Assembly: GCA_902617805.1 (NCBI GenBank) | Contig: CACMYF010000008.1 | Location: 1 to 41,212, forward strand | Origin: an uncultured Pelagibacteraceae bacterium | Lineage (GTDB): Bacteria > Pseudomonadota > Alphaproteobacteria > Pelagibacterales > Pelagibacteraceae | Length of the DNA stretch: 41,212 nucleotides | Direction of reading: 5' to 3' | Shown: positions 1-8,421 of the stretch, piece after piece | Numbering within the stretch: position 1 is the stretch's first letter | How the letters are laid out: every line of letters begins with the position of its first letter | Position numbers and translations under genes: made by a program | The notes under the pieces: model-generated | Told to the model about the DNA's origin: nothing | Database searches by the model: none | The model's input: only the letters and a program-made list of their open reading frames with translations

Positions 1-12
1 TTCTTCAATCAT
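1..12 (-). CDS. Possible first four codons of the next dcw gene (ftsA expected)
   Basis: An ATG at 12-10 overlaps the end of ftsQ in another frame and reads Met-Ile-Glu-Glu to the window edge. In dcw clusters ftsA normally follows ftsQ, and stop/start overlaps are the rule here, so this could be the ftsA start. Only 12 bases are visible, so this is a positional inference. Confidence 0.25.
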
Positions 13-676
13 TTAAAATTAATTGATTATTAATACGAGCATCAATTGATGTATTTTTTTCAAATTTCTTTTTATTCATTAGTTTAAAAACATTATCTAA
101 AGTATCTCCGATATTTTCGTGGGGTAATTTTAAAAAAATATTATTTTTTAATTCTAGATCCCATCTTTTAGATGGAAAAAAATACAAATTTTTTATTTCA
201 TCAAAAGAAAATTTTGACTTATCAATTATATTTTTTATTTCTAAAAACTCATTAATTTTTGGATTACCGAAAATAAAAGGTAGCTCATTATTATGAGTTT
301 GATTTTTCAATAATTTTCCATTCGATCCAATAATAAAAATTTTTTTTTCTCTACTTATTTTTGCTAAATAAATAGTTTTTTCAATTTTAATATCTAGGGT
401 GTGTGGATAAATTTTAAATATTTTAAAACTCTCAACTAAACTATTGTTGTTAATAATTTCATAAATTTTTCTCTTTTTCATTAAAAAAATATTTTCTAGA
501 TTTGAATTTTTTATTTCTTTAATTATTATTTGGTTCTCAGTTTCACCTAAACCTGAAACTTTTATAAAATAATTATTTTTGAAATTGTTGATATTTAAAT
601 TTGTATTCTGAATTGAGCCCAAAAAAAATAGTAAAAAAAAATAAATAAAAATTTTTTTACTTTTGTGTTGATGCAT
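5..676 (-). CDS. ftsQ: Cell division protein FtsQ
   Basis: FtsQ is a bitopic inner-membrane divisome protein that links early division proteins to the FtsWI septal synthase. The 223-residue product has a short basic N-terminus, one hydrophobic helix at about residues 9-21, then a POTRA-like segment (about 38-108) and a beta-rich C-terminal domain. Sequence conservation is low, as usual for the family, and the assignment leans on topology and position directly after ddl. It is shorter than typical FtsQ (about 250-300 residues), mainly through a short cytoplasmic tail. The ATG at 676 overlaps the end of ddl by 20 bases, suggesting translational coupling. Confidence 0.85.
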   Translation of the reverse strand: MHQHKSKKIFIYFFLLFFLGSIQNTNLNINNFKNNYFIKVSGLGETENQIIIKEIKNSNLENIFLMKKRKIYEIINNNSLVESFKIFKIYPHTLDIKIEKTIYLAKISREKKIFIIGSNGKLLKNQTHNNELPFIFGNPKINEFLEIKNIIDKSKFSFDEIKNLYFFPSKRWDLELKNNIFLKLPHENIGDTLDNVFKLMNKKKFEKNTSIDARINNQLILND

Positions 677-1571
677 CTTCTAAAATCCATTCAATGAGTT
701 TTATAAAATTTATTCCTTTATATGCAGCTATTTCTGGTACAAGAGATAATTTTGTCATGCCTGGTTGAGTATTAATTTCTAATAAATAAAATTTTCCATT
801 AAAAAATTTAAAATCTGATCTGGTCACACCACGGCAACCAATTATTTTATGTGCCTTATGTGCAATTTGAAGAACTTGATTAATTTTATTTTTGGGTAAA
901 TCGACTGGTATAATGTGTTGTGTTTTAGCGTTTGTATTATATTTAGCTTGATAATCATAAAATTTCCTTTTTGGCTTAAGCTCAATTGCTCCCATTTTTT
1001 TATTACCCATAATTGCGACTTGAATCTCTCTACCACCAATAAATTCCTCAATCATAACCTTTTTATAATTTTTAATTGAATTTAAAATCTTAATGACATT
1101 TTTCTCATTACATATGTATACATTTACACTTGATCCTTCATTCAAAGGTTTGACCACTACTGGGAATTTTAATTTTTTTTTAATTTCTGTAATTAACTTG
1201 TAGGAAGAAATATTATAGGAGTGTGTAATATATTTTGGTGTTTTAATATTATTTTGAATAAAAATTTTTTTAGAGATTTCTTTATCCATCGCTAATGATG
1301 ATGCAATTACTCCAGAATGGGTATATGGAATTTTAAATCTTTCAAGAATAGTTTGGATATAACCATCTTCACCAAATTGACCATGTAATGCATTAAAAAT
1401 TATACTGGGATTAAAAGTTTTTATATTTTTTGCTAAATTATGATCCGGCTCAGATATTTTAACTCTATAACCATTTTTTTTTAATTCTTTTGCGACCTGT
1501 ATTCCAGTATCAAGACTAATTAATCTCTCTTTGGAAATTCCGCCTGATAGTATTAATATTTTTTTTTTCAA
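657..1571 (-). CDS. ddl: D-alanine--D-alanine ligase
   Basis: Ddl joins two D-alanines with ATP in the cytoplasm, giving the dipeptide that MurF adds to the peptidoglycan precursor. The 304-residue product has the N-terminal glycine/serine loop (LSGGISKER), the HGQFGEDG segment, and an ATP-grasp domain with VVKPLNEGSSV and a C-terminal LLEINTQPGMT metal/ATP site. Length is normal. The start codon is TTG at 1571, two bases after the murB stop; no in-frame ATG would keep the N-terminal motif. It is followed by ftsQ with overlap. Confidence 0.95.
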   Translation of the reverse strand: MKKKILILSGGISKERLISLDTGIQVAKELKKNGYRVKISEPDHNLAKNIKTFNPSIIFNALHGQFGEDGYIQTILERFKIPYTHSGVIASSLAMDKEISKKIFIQNNIKTPKYITHSYNISSYKLITEIKKKLKFPVVVKPLNEGSSVNVYICNEKNVIKILNSIKNYKKVMIEEFIGGREIQVAIMGNKKMGAIELKPKRKFYDYQAKYNTNAKTQHIIPVDLPKNKINQVLQIAHKAHKIIGCRGVTRSDFKFFNGKFYLLEINTQPGMTKLSLVPEIAAYKGINFIKLIEWILEDASTQK

Positions 1572-1572
1572 T

Positions 1573-2478
1573 TTATTCTAATATTTTTATTTCTGTTTCT
1601 AATTTAATGCCTGTTTTTTTAAATACACTTTCTGAAACAAAATTAATTAACTTTTTCATATCTTCAAACTTAGCATTACCTTTATTTACAAAAAAATTAT
1701 AGTGTTTTTCTGAAATTGATGCATCTCCAAATGATTTTTCAATGGGCACGGACTCTTTAATCAATTCCCAAACTTTTTTATCTGATTGGTCTATAGGATT
1801 TTTAAAAGTACTACCACTTGTCTTTATTCTTGTTGGTTGAGCTTCTTCTTTTTTTTCTTTCAATATTCTTATTTCACTTTTGATAATGTCTTTATCTTTC
1901 TTAAAGCCTTTAAATGAAGCGCTTAAAAAAATAAGTTCATCAGATAATCCGCTTTCTCTGTACTTAAAATTCATCTCTTTTGCAGGTATAGTTATTATTT
2001 CACCTGATTTATTAACTGCCTGAATAGAAATTAAAATATCTTTAAATTCTCTTTGAAAACAACCTGCATTCATTTTAATACCTCCACCAATTGTACCTGG
2101 TATACATGATAGAAACTCAAAACCACCAAGACCATTTTCCATTGCAAAGTCTGATAATGATTTATCATTAACAGCACTCCCGGCTATTATAATTTCATCA
2201 TTTAATAAAGAGATATTATTAAAATTTTTTGAAAGTTTAATTACTACACCATTAAATGTTTTATCCGTAATCAAAGTATTTGAGCCAGCACCTAATACAA
2301 ATATCTTTTCTTGATTTTGAATTTTTTTGAGAAATCTAATTAATTCTTGTAGGCTATCTGCTTTAAAGAAAGCTTTTGTTTTACCCCCTATATTAAACCA
2401 ATTTTTTTTTTTTAAATCATAATCTAACTTTAAATTATTACTAAATTCTTCAATCAGCTCTCCTAAATCAATTTTCAT
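1573..2478 (-). CDS. murB: UDP-N-acetylenolpyruvoylglucosamine reductase
   Basis: MurB is the FAD enzyme that reduces UDP-GlcNAc-enolpyruvate to UDP-MurNAc with NADPH. Visible signatures are the FAD-binding GAGSNTLI loop, IPGTIGGGIKMNAGC, a YRESGL motif, and SGSTFKNP carrying the proton-donor serine region; a C-terminal glutamate lies in the LETEIKIL tail. At 301 residues it is normal for the short alphaproteobacterial type. The ATG at 2478 overlaps the murC stop as ATGA, and the gene ends two bases before the ddl TTG start. Confidence 0.96.
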   Translation of the reverse strand: MKIDLGELIEEFSNNLKLDYDLKKKNWFNIGGKTKAFFKADSLQELIRFLKKIQNQEKIFVLGAGSNTLITDKTFNGVVIKLSKNFNNISLLNDEIIIAGSAVNDKSLSDFAMENGLGGFEFLSCIPGTIGGGIKMNAGCFQREFKDILISIQAVNKSGEIITIPAKEMNFKYRESGLSDELIFLSASFKGFKKDKDIIKSEIRILKEKKEEAQPTRIKTSGSTFKNPIDQSDKKVWELIKESVPIEKSFGDASISEKHYNFFVNKGNAKFEDMKKLINFVSESVFKKTGIKLETEIKILE

Positions 2479-3872
2479 GATAACAATTTAGGCAATTCTC
2501 TCATCCAACTTGAGATAGTCCCTGCACCCATTCCTATAACTATTTTTTTTCCATATATGTTTGCTTTAATAAATTTTGCTAATTGAAATTTATCATCTAC
2601 TAAAAACAATTGAACTCTAGAGTTTTTAATAATCTCTCTCGCAAATTTTAAATAACTAAATCCAAGCTTTAATTTTTCTCCAGCAGTATAAATTGGAAAC
2701 AAAATTAATTTATCTGCATTTTTGAAAGCAAAAGTAAATTCTTTTTTTAAATCTTTTAGTCTTGATATTCTATGTGGTTGGAAAATACATATCTTTTCAT
2801 AATCTTTATAAACTTTTTTTACACCATCCAGTACTTCTTTGATTTCTGTAGGATGGTGGGCATAATCATCATAAAAATCTACATTATTAAAATTGAAAAT
2901 TTTATTAAATCTTCTCTGAACTCCTTTAAAATTTTTAAGTCCTTTTTTTATATTATTTATTGGTAGGCCCACTGTTAATGCTAATGCTGCTGCAGCTACA
3001 GAATTTTTAATATTATGTGTTCCTAATAAAGGAATTTTAAATTTTTTAATTAATTGATTTTTTTTATTAGGTAATTTTATATTTAAGTCAAACTCAGAGT
3101 ACTCTTTTAATTGTTTTATATTTTTAATACAAAAATTTGATTTGGAATCTAGTCCATATGTATAGAAGTTTTTATTTTTGATATTTTTAATTAAACTTTT
3201 GTTATTTTTATCATCTAAACAAATAAATGATTTTCCAAATGAAGGGACTTTATTAACAAAATTTTCAAAATATTTATTTAATTTATCCATAGTGCCATAA
3301 TAATCCATATGCTCTCGATCTATATTAGTGATGATTGAGTATGTTGGGGGTATGAACACAAAACTTCCATCAGACTCGTCTGCTTCTAATATAGACCAAT
3401 CACTTTTTCCAAGCTTTGCGGAATTATTAATCGAATTTATTACTCCACCATTGATGATTGTGGGATCAATTTTTGTTTCTTGAAATATAGAAGCTATTAA
3501 TGATGTTGTTGTAGTTTTGCCGTGCGAGCCAACAACTACAATATTTTTTGTTAAAGAAACAATGTTGGCTAGCATTTCTCCTCTTTTATATATAGGTAAT
3601 TGTTTTTTTTGGGCCGCAAGAAGTTCTGGATTATTTTTTTTAATAGCAGAAGATACAACTAGGATAGTCCCTTTTTCTATATTTTGTTTCTTATGTCCAA
3701 TGAAAACTTTTATTTTTTCTTTTCTTAATCTCTCAATATTTTTATTATTTGTAATATCACTGCCTTTAACTTTAAAACCTTTACCTTTCATTATAAGTGC
3801 TAAACCACTCATACCTATTCCACCTATTCCTACAAAATGTATTAGTTCCGTTTTTGCTAATTTAATTTTCAT
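2475..3872 (-). CDS. murC: UDP-N-acetylmuramate--L-alanine ligase
   Basis: MurC adds L-alanine, the first stem-peptide residue, to UDP-MurNAc with ATP. The 465-residue protein shows the N-terminal Rossmann-like loop HFVGIGGIGMSGLA, the P-loop GSHGKTTTT, the central YDDYAHHPTEI motif, and a C-terminal domain ending in IGMGAGTISSW. Length is normal for the family. Its ATG at 3872 lies inside the end of murG (11-base overlap) and its TGA overlaps the murB ATG, so murG-murC-murB are tightly coupled. Confidence 0.97.
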   Translation of the reverse strand: MKIKLAKTELIHFVGIGGIGMSGLALIMKGKGFKVKGSDITNNKNIERLRKEKIKVFIGHKKQNIEKGTILVVSSAIKKNNPELLAAQKKQLPIYKRGEMLANIVSLTKNIVVVGSHGKTTTTSLIASIFQETKIDPTIINGGVINSINNSAKLGKSDWSILEADESDGSFVFIPPTYSIITNIDREHMDYYGTMDKLNKYFENFVNKVPSFGKSFICLDDKNNKSLIKNIKNKNFYTYGLDSKSNFCIKNIKQLKEYSEFDLNIKLPNKKNQLIKKFKIPLLGTHNIKNSVAAAALALTVGLPINNIKKGLKNFKGVQRRFNKIFNFNNVDFYDDYAHHPTEIKEVLDGVKKVYKDYEKICIFQPHRISRLKDLKKEFTFAFKNADKLILFPIYTAGEKLKLGFSYLKFAREIIKNSRVQLFLVDDKFQLAKFIKANIYGKKIVIGMGAGTISSWMRELPKLLS

Positions 3873-4926
3873 TAATAATTTTTAATATTTTTTGATTAAC
3901 ATCATTCCATGTATTTTGATAATTTAATTTCTGTAAATTATTTTTTTTTGTCATGTAATCTTGACTTTTATTTGTCAATTCTAATAAAAATTTCTCAAAT
4001 TTGTGGTCATCAAAATTTTTTTGATCAATTATCCAACAACAATCCTGTTCCTCATAATATTTTGCGTTTTCATACTGATGATTATCTTTTGATGACGGAA
4101 GTGGTATTGCTATAAATGGAATATTTAAAAAAGATAATTCAGCTAAACTTGAGGCACCCGCTCTAGTTATGCATAAATCTCCTTGTTTTAAAACCTCATT
4201 AAGATTATGATCAAAACTGAAAACTCTACTTTCAATATTATTTTGAAAATAAAAATCTTTTAAAAAATTTATATTTTTCTCGCTTGTTTGATGAATAATT
4301 TTTATAGATACTTTTTTTGCTAGACTCACAAAAGATTTATTTAAAAGCTCATCAAAGATTTTTGCACCCTGACTACCTCCCATGATTATAATTGTAAATA
4401 AATTGTCATATTTTTGATACGTACTGGTTTCATAATATTCTTTTCGTATCAAAGGTTTAATAGTAGTTAATTTGTGATTAATTTCAGATGGTAAATTAAT
4501 TAAATTCTTCGAATAACATATTAATTTTCTTGAAAAATTTAAAAAAAATTTATTTGCTCTTCCAAGAACTATATTTGGTTCAATTAAAAAAATATTAATT
4601 CCCAATATTTTTGCTGCTAAACATAGTGGCAAAGACATATAGCCTCCTGTAGAAATTAAAATCGAAATATTGTTTTTTTTTAAAAGAAAAAAAGATTTAA
4701 TAGTTAGAAAAAATATTTTTAAAAATGAAAAAGGAAGTAAAAAATAGTTATTTAATTTTGGAGTGTTGATTACAAATACTTTATAATTCTTATCTAAATA
4801 TTTAAGACCTCTTTTATCAGTAGAAATCAAGGTTTCATGAGTATTTTTCAAATGATTATAAATTGTAATTGCTGGTATGACATGACCTCCAGATCCACCT
4901 GTAGAAATTAAAACTTTTTTTTTCAT
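3862..4926 (-). CDS. murG: UDP-GlcNAc:lipid I N-acetylglucosamine transferase
   Basis: MurG is the GT-B glycosyltransferase that turns lipid I into lipid II on the inner face of the cytoplasmic membrane. The 354-residue product begins with the glycine loop ISTGGSGGHVIPA, has a second ISTGGYMS loop, and carries the UDP-GlcNAc site in the C-terminal half (IIMGGSQGAK, ITRAGASSLAEL, then a DNHQYENA motif). Length is normal. It starts three bases after the ftsW stop and overlaps murC by 11 bases. Confidence 0.96.
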   Translation of the reverse strand: MKKKVLISTGGSGGHVIPAITIYNHLKNTHETLISTDKRGLKYLDKNYKVFVINTPKLNNYFLLPFSFLKIFFLTIKSFFLLKKNNISILISTGGYMSLPLCLAAKILGINIFLIEPNIVLGRANKFFLNFSRKLICYSKNLINLPSEINHKLTTIKPLIRKEYYETSTYQKYDNLFTIIIMGGSQGAKIFDELLNKSFVSLAKKVSIKIIHQTSEKNINFLKDFYFQNNIESRVFSFDHNLNEVLKQGDLCITRAGASSLAELSFLNIPFIAIPLPSSKDNHQYENAKYYEEQDCCWIIDQKNFDDHKFEKFLLELTNKSQDYMTKKNNLQKLNYQNTWNDVNQKILKIINEN

Positions 4927-4929
4927 TTA

Positions 4930-6051
4930 TTAAGTTATTTTTCTTTTTGTTAAATTTAAAATGATACCAGCTAATATTGATGTACTTATTATTGATGAAC
5001 CACCATAACTTAAAAAAGGTAATGTCATTCCAGTGGTTGGAAATAATCTTATATTAACTCCAATATGAATTGTGGCCTGCATTAATATTAAACTAATAGA
5101 TCCGATTAAAATAAGTTTAGCTTTATCATTTGTTTCAAAACTTATTTTTTTGAAAACCATATAAATCAAAATTAAAAACAATAATAATATTAACATTATG
5201 GCAACAACACCGAACTCCTCAGAAATTACTGAAATAATGTAGTCAGTATGAGCTTCAGGAACTCTATTTTTAAGAACTCCTTCACCTATGCCTTTTCCAA
5301 AAAAACCTCCACTTGAAATTGACTCTATTGCTTTATCAGATTGAAAATTATGAGTACCTGTTTCTCTATTAAAAAATGAAAAAATACGTCCTTGTATATA
5401 ATCAAACTTAGGGACAAAAATAATAAGATAAGCAAGCAAAAATGCGCCAACGATAAATATTGCTAAAAGAATATATATATTAATTCCCGATGTGAAGATT
5501 AGAACTGCCCAACAAAATACTACTAATAAAGTTTGGCCAATATCTGGTTGGGCTATTAAAAGTAAAGAAATAACAGATATCAAAATAATAGTTATCAAAT
5601 ACTTAAATAAAATATTTGATCTAATATCACAAAAAATAGTTGCTAAAATTATTATCAAAAATGGTTTTAAAACCTCTATAGGCTGAAATCTTGGTAAGAA
5701 AAATAAGTCTATCCATCTTTTAGATCCTTTAACTTCAACACCAACGAATGGCACCAAAAATAAAGAAATAAGTGAAATAAAAAAAAGAAAAATAGAGTAT
5801 TTATATAATTGATCTGAATTTAAAGAGGAAAATATAAAAATAAGAGTTATTCCAATTAACACATAAATCAAGTGTTTAAAAAAGAAGAAATAACTGTTGG
5901 TATCTAACTTATCAGAGGCTATTAGAGAAGTTGAAACTAAAGAAAAAAATAGTCCAATAACAAATAATAGACTTATTAGTAAAAAAATAGATTTATCTAT
6001 GTTTTTCCACCATTGATAATAAAATTTGTAAACAATACTATTGCTTTGCAT
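4930..6051 (-). CDS. ftsW: Septal peptidoglycan polymerase FtsW (SEDS family)
   Basis: FtsW is the SEDS glycosyltransferase that polymerises lipid II at the septum with FtsI. The 373-residue protein has about ten hydrophobic segments and SEDS signatures: a KGSKRWIDLFFLPRFQPIE block, the QPDIGQ motif, an extracytoplasmic loop with GKGIGEGVLKNRVPEAHTDYI, and the C-terminal PFLSYGGSS. RodA is the main alternative, but the dcw position between murD and murG favours FtsW. Its ATG at 6051 overlaps the murD stop by 14 bases. Confidence 0.95.
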   Translation of the reverse strand: MQSNSIVYKFYYQWWKNIDKSIFLLISLLFVIGLFFSLVSTSLIASDKLDTNSYFFFFKHLIYVLIGITLIFIFSSLNSDQLYKYSIFLFFISLISLFLVPFVGVEVKGSKRWIDLFFLPRFQPIEVLKPFLIIILATIFCDIRSNILFKYLITIILISVISLLLIAQPDIGQTLLVVFCWAVLIFTSGINIYILLAIFIVGAFLLAYLIIFVPKFDYIQGRIFSFFNRETGTHNFQSDKAIESISSGGFFGKGIGEGVLKNRVPEAHTDYIISVISEEFGVVAIMLILLLFLILIYMVFKKISFETNDKAKLILIGSISLILMQATIHIGVNIRLFPTTGMTLPFLSYGGSSIISTSILAGIILNLTKRKIT

Positions 6052-7336
6052 TTATATACTTTTTAATTATTTGATTAAAATGAAAACCTCTATCTTCAAA
6101 ATTTTTGAAACTATCGAATGAAGCTCCAGCTGGACTGAAAAAAATAATATTTTTTTTAGATTTTTGAATATTAATTTCTGAAAAAATAACTTTAAGAGTT
6201 TCTTGTAAATTTTTAAATTTTCTAATTTTTAATCTATTTTTTAAAATTTTTGTAAATTTTCTATGATGTGATCCAAAAATATAAGCTTTGATATTTTTAC
6301 AATTTATTTTTGATAGTTTAAATTTATCTCCTTTTTTGGGAATTCCTCCTAAGATCCAATATGCATCATTTAAATTTTTTAATATATTTTCTGAGGAAGC
6401 AAAGCTTGTAGATTTGGAGTCGTTAATTATTGTGAGATTTTTTTTATCAAATATAATTTGTTGTCTGAAATCTAGGCCTTTAAATTTATTAATGGTTTTA
6501 ATTAATTTTTTAAAATTAAGTTTTAATGTTGGAGCAATTTTTAATATGAATGATAAATTTTCTTTATTGCCATTAGATAAAAAATATTTATTAGTAATTT
6601 TATTAAACTTTTTATCTATACTTGAAGTCTGTACTCTGTAGATTTTTGAACTATATTTATTTTTATTTAATTTTTTAGTTATTAGTTCATCCTCTTTTTT
6701 TACATATGCAAAAGATCCTCTTACTTGAGATTTTAATAATTTAAATTTTGCATTTATATAATTTTTTAAACTTTTATGTCTCTCAATATGGTCTGCAGTT
6801 ATGTTTAAAATTAATGCATACTTTGATCTAAATACTCTACTGTAATCTAGCTGATAAGAAGAGGCCTCTATTACAAAAATTGTTTTTTTTGTAATATTTT
6901 TCTCTGATAATGCTGGATTACCAATATTACCAATAAGTCTTGAGTCTCTTTTTTGATCGATTAAAGCATCATGTAAGATTTTAGCAGTTGTAGATTTACC
7001 GTTAGTTCCAGTAATCGTAATACTTTCATTGTTATAAAATGAAAACAAAACATCAAGGTCAGTATGAATTTTTTTAAAATTTTTCTTTAAAAATTTTGAT
7101 AATTTACAATTTGAGATATCAATTCCAGGACTAATAATAATTCTATCAAAATTTATTTTTTGAATTTGCTTTAGTTTAATTATTTTTTTTTTAAGTTTGG
7201 ATTTAATTTTTTGATTGTCGTCGAACAAATATACATCCGACTTGTTTTTTAAAAACTTATAAGATGAAATACCACTCTTTCCTAAACCGTAAATTAATAT
7301 TTTTTTTCTTAAAAAAATATTATTAAATATTTTCAT
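6038..7336 (-). CDS. murD: UDP-N-acetylmuramoylalanine--D-glutamate ligase
   Basis: MurD adds D-glutamate to UDP-MurNAc-L-Ala. The frame stays open upstream to a TTG at 7393, but the ATG at 7336 is preferred. It shares one base with the mraY stop (TAATG) and puts the N-terminal ILIYGLGKSGISS loop near the start, as in the family (432 residues). Other signatures are the P-loop GTNGKSTTAK, a DHIERH motif, NDSKSTS, and a C-terminal IIFFSPAGASFDSF. The sequence is lysine/asparagine-rich and diverged, but motif order is intact. Confidence 0.94.
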   Translation of the reverse strand: MKIFNNIFLRKKILIYGLGKSGISSYKFLKNKSDVYLFDDNQKIKSKLKKKIIKLKQIQKINFDRIIISPGIDISNCKLSKFLKKNFKKIHTDLDVLFSFYNNESITITGTNGKSTTAKILHDALIDQKRDSRLIGNIGNPALSEKNITKKTIFVIEASSYQLDYSRVFRSKYALILNITADHIERHKSLKNYINAKFKLLKSQVRGSFAYVKKEDELITKKLNKNKYSSKIYRVQTSSIDKKFNKITNKYFLSNGNKENLSFILKIAPTLKLNFKKLIKTINKFKGLDFRQQIIFDKKNLTIINDSKSTSFASSENILKNLNDAYWILGGIPKKGDKFKLSKINCKNIKAYIFGSHHRKFTKILKNRLKIRKFKNLQETLKVIFSEINIQKSKKNIIFFSPAGASFDSFKNFEDRGFHFNQIIKKYINAKQ

Positions 7337-8421
7337 TATCTTAATTTTAAGGTAGCTAAACCAATCATTGCTAAAATTATTGAGATAATCCAAAACCTAA
7401 TCACAACTGTAGACTCTGGCCATCCTTTTTTCTCAAAATGATGATGAATGGGTGCCATTTTAAAAATTCTTTTGCCTGTAAGTTTAAATGAAATTACCTG
7501 AACCATTACTGAAACTGCCTCTAGTACAAAAAGACCACCAGTAATAGCTAAAACAATTTCATGCTTTGTGATAATTCCTACTGCACCTAAAGATCCTCCA
7601 AGAGATAATGAGCCTGTGTCACCCATAAAAATTTTAGCAGGTGGAGCATTAAACCATAGAAATCCTAAACAAGAGCCAATAATTGCCCCACAAAAGATTG
7701 ATACTTCTCCTGTTCCTTCTATGTAGGGAATTTGTAAATAATTTGAAAATACTATGTTTCCAGTAACATAACTTATAAAAGCAAAACATGCCGCAACTAA
7801 TATTACAGGCACTGTTGCTAGACCATCTAATCCATCTGTAAGATTAACAGCATTTGACGAACCAATAATTACAAATATTGCAAATGGTATAAAAAACCAT
7901 CCAAGGTTTATAATTAAATTTTTAAAGAATGGAAAATATAAATTATTTAAATCTTGATAATCGTTTAAATAAACAAAAAAACTTACACCAATAATTGCTA
8001 AAATTATTTGTGAAGTTATTTTGAACTTTGAAGAAATTCCTGATGAGTTGCTATATTTAATCTTTTTAAAGTCATCATATGCTCCCAACAAACCAAAAGT
8101 AATTGCTATGTAGATACAAAATAAAATATTAATATTTGATAAATCTGCCCAAAATATTACTGATACCAATAAGCCGAATAAAATTATTAAACCTCCCATT
8201 GTTGGTGTACCAATTTTTTTAACTATATGATCTTCAGGTCCATCGCCCCGGATTGGATTTAAAATTTTTTGTTTTGAAAAAAATTTAATAAAAGGACCTC
8301 CAATAATCAGTACAATAACCAATGAGGTGAAAAAAGATAAACCTGTTCTAAAAGTTAAATATTTAAATACATTTAAAAAACTAAAAGTATCAACAAAATT
8401 TAATAAAAATTGATAAAGCAT
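7336..8421 (-). CDS. mraY: Phospho-N-acetylmuramoyl-pentapeptide transferase (lipid I synthase)
   Basis: MraY transfers phospho-MurNAc-pentapeptide to undecaprenyl phosphate, making lipid I. The 361-residue polytopic protein has the family motifs: GTPTMGG near residue 72, the aspartate pair in GAYDDFKKI, NLTDGLDGLA, FMGDTGSLSLGG and the MAPIHHHFEKKGWPE histidine loop. Length is normal. It is joined by one-base TAATG overlaps to murEF upstream and murD downstream. Confidence 0.98.
   Translation of the reverse strand: MLYQFLLNFVDTFSFLNVFKYLTFRTGLSFFTSLVIVLIIGGPFIKFFSKQKILNPIRGDGPEDHIVKKIGTPTMGGLIILFGLLVSVIFWADLSNINILFCIYIAITFGLLGAYDDFKKIKYSNSSGISSKFKITSQIILAIIGVSFFVYLNDYQDLNNLYFPFFKNLIINLGWFFIPFAIFVIIGSSNAVNLTDGLDGLATVPVILVAACFAFISYVTGNIVFSNYLQIPYIEGTGEVSIFCGAIIGSCLGFLWFNAPPAKIFMGDTGSLSLGGSLGAVGIITKHEIVLAITGGLFVLEAVSVMVQVISFKLTGKRIFKMAPIHHHFEKKGWPESTVVIRFWIISIILAMIGLATLKLR

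Noticed and set aside
3517-3885. A 122-codon plus-strand frame with a membrane-like composition
   Set aside because: It is antisense to the well-supported murC; hydrophobic, Ile/Phe/Leu-rich translations are expected opposite Lys/Asn/Glu-rich coding sequence.
6288-6641. A 117-codon plus-strand frame
   Set aside because: It is antisense to conserved murD regions with no homologous motif or ribosome binding site.
7337-7393. N-terminal extension of murD to a TTG at 7393
   Set aside because: The extension lies within conserved mraY sequence; ATG 7336 overlaps the mraY stop like the other junctions of the cluster.
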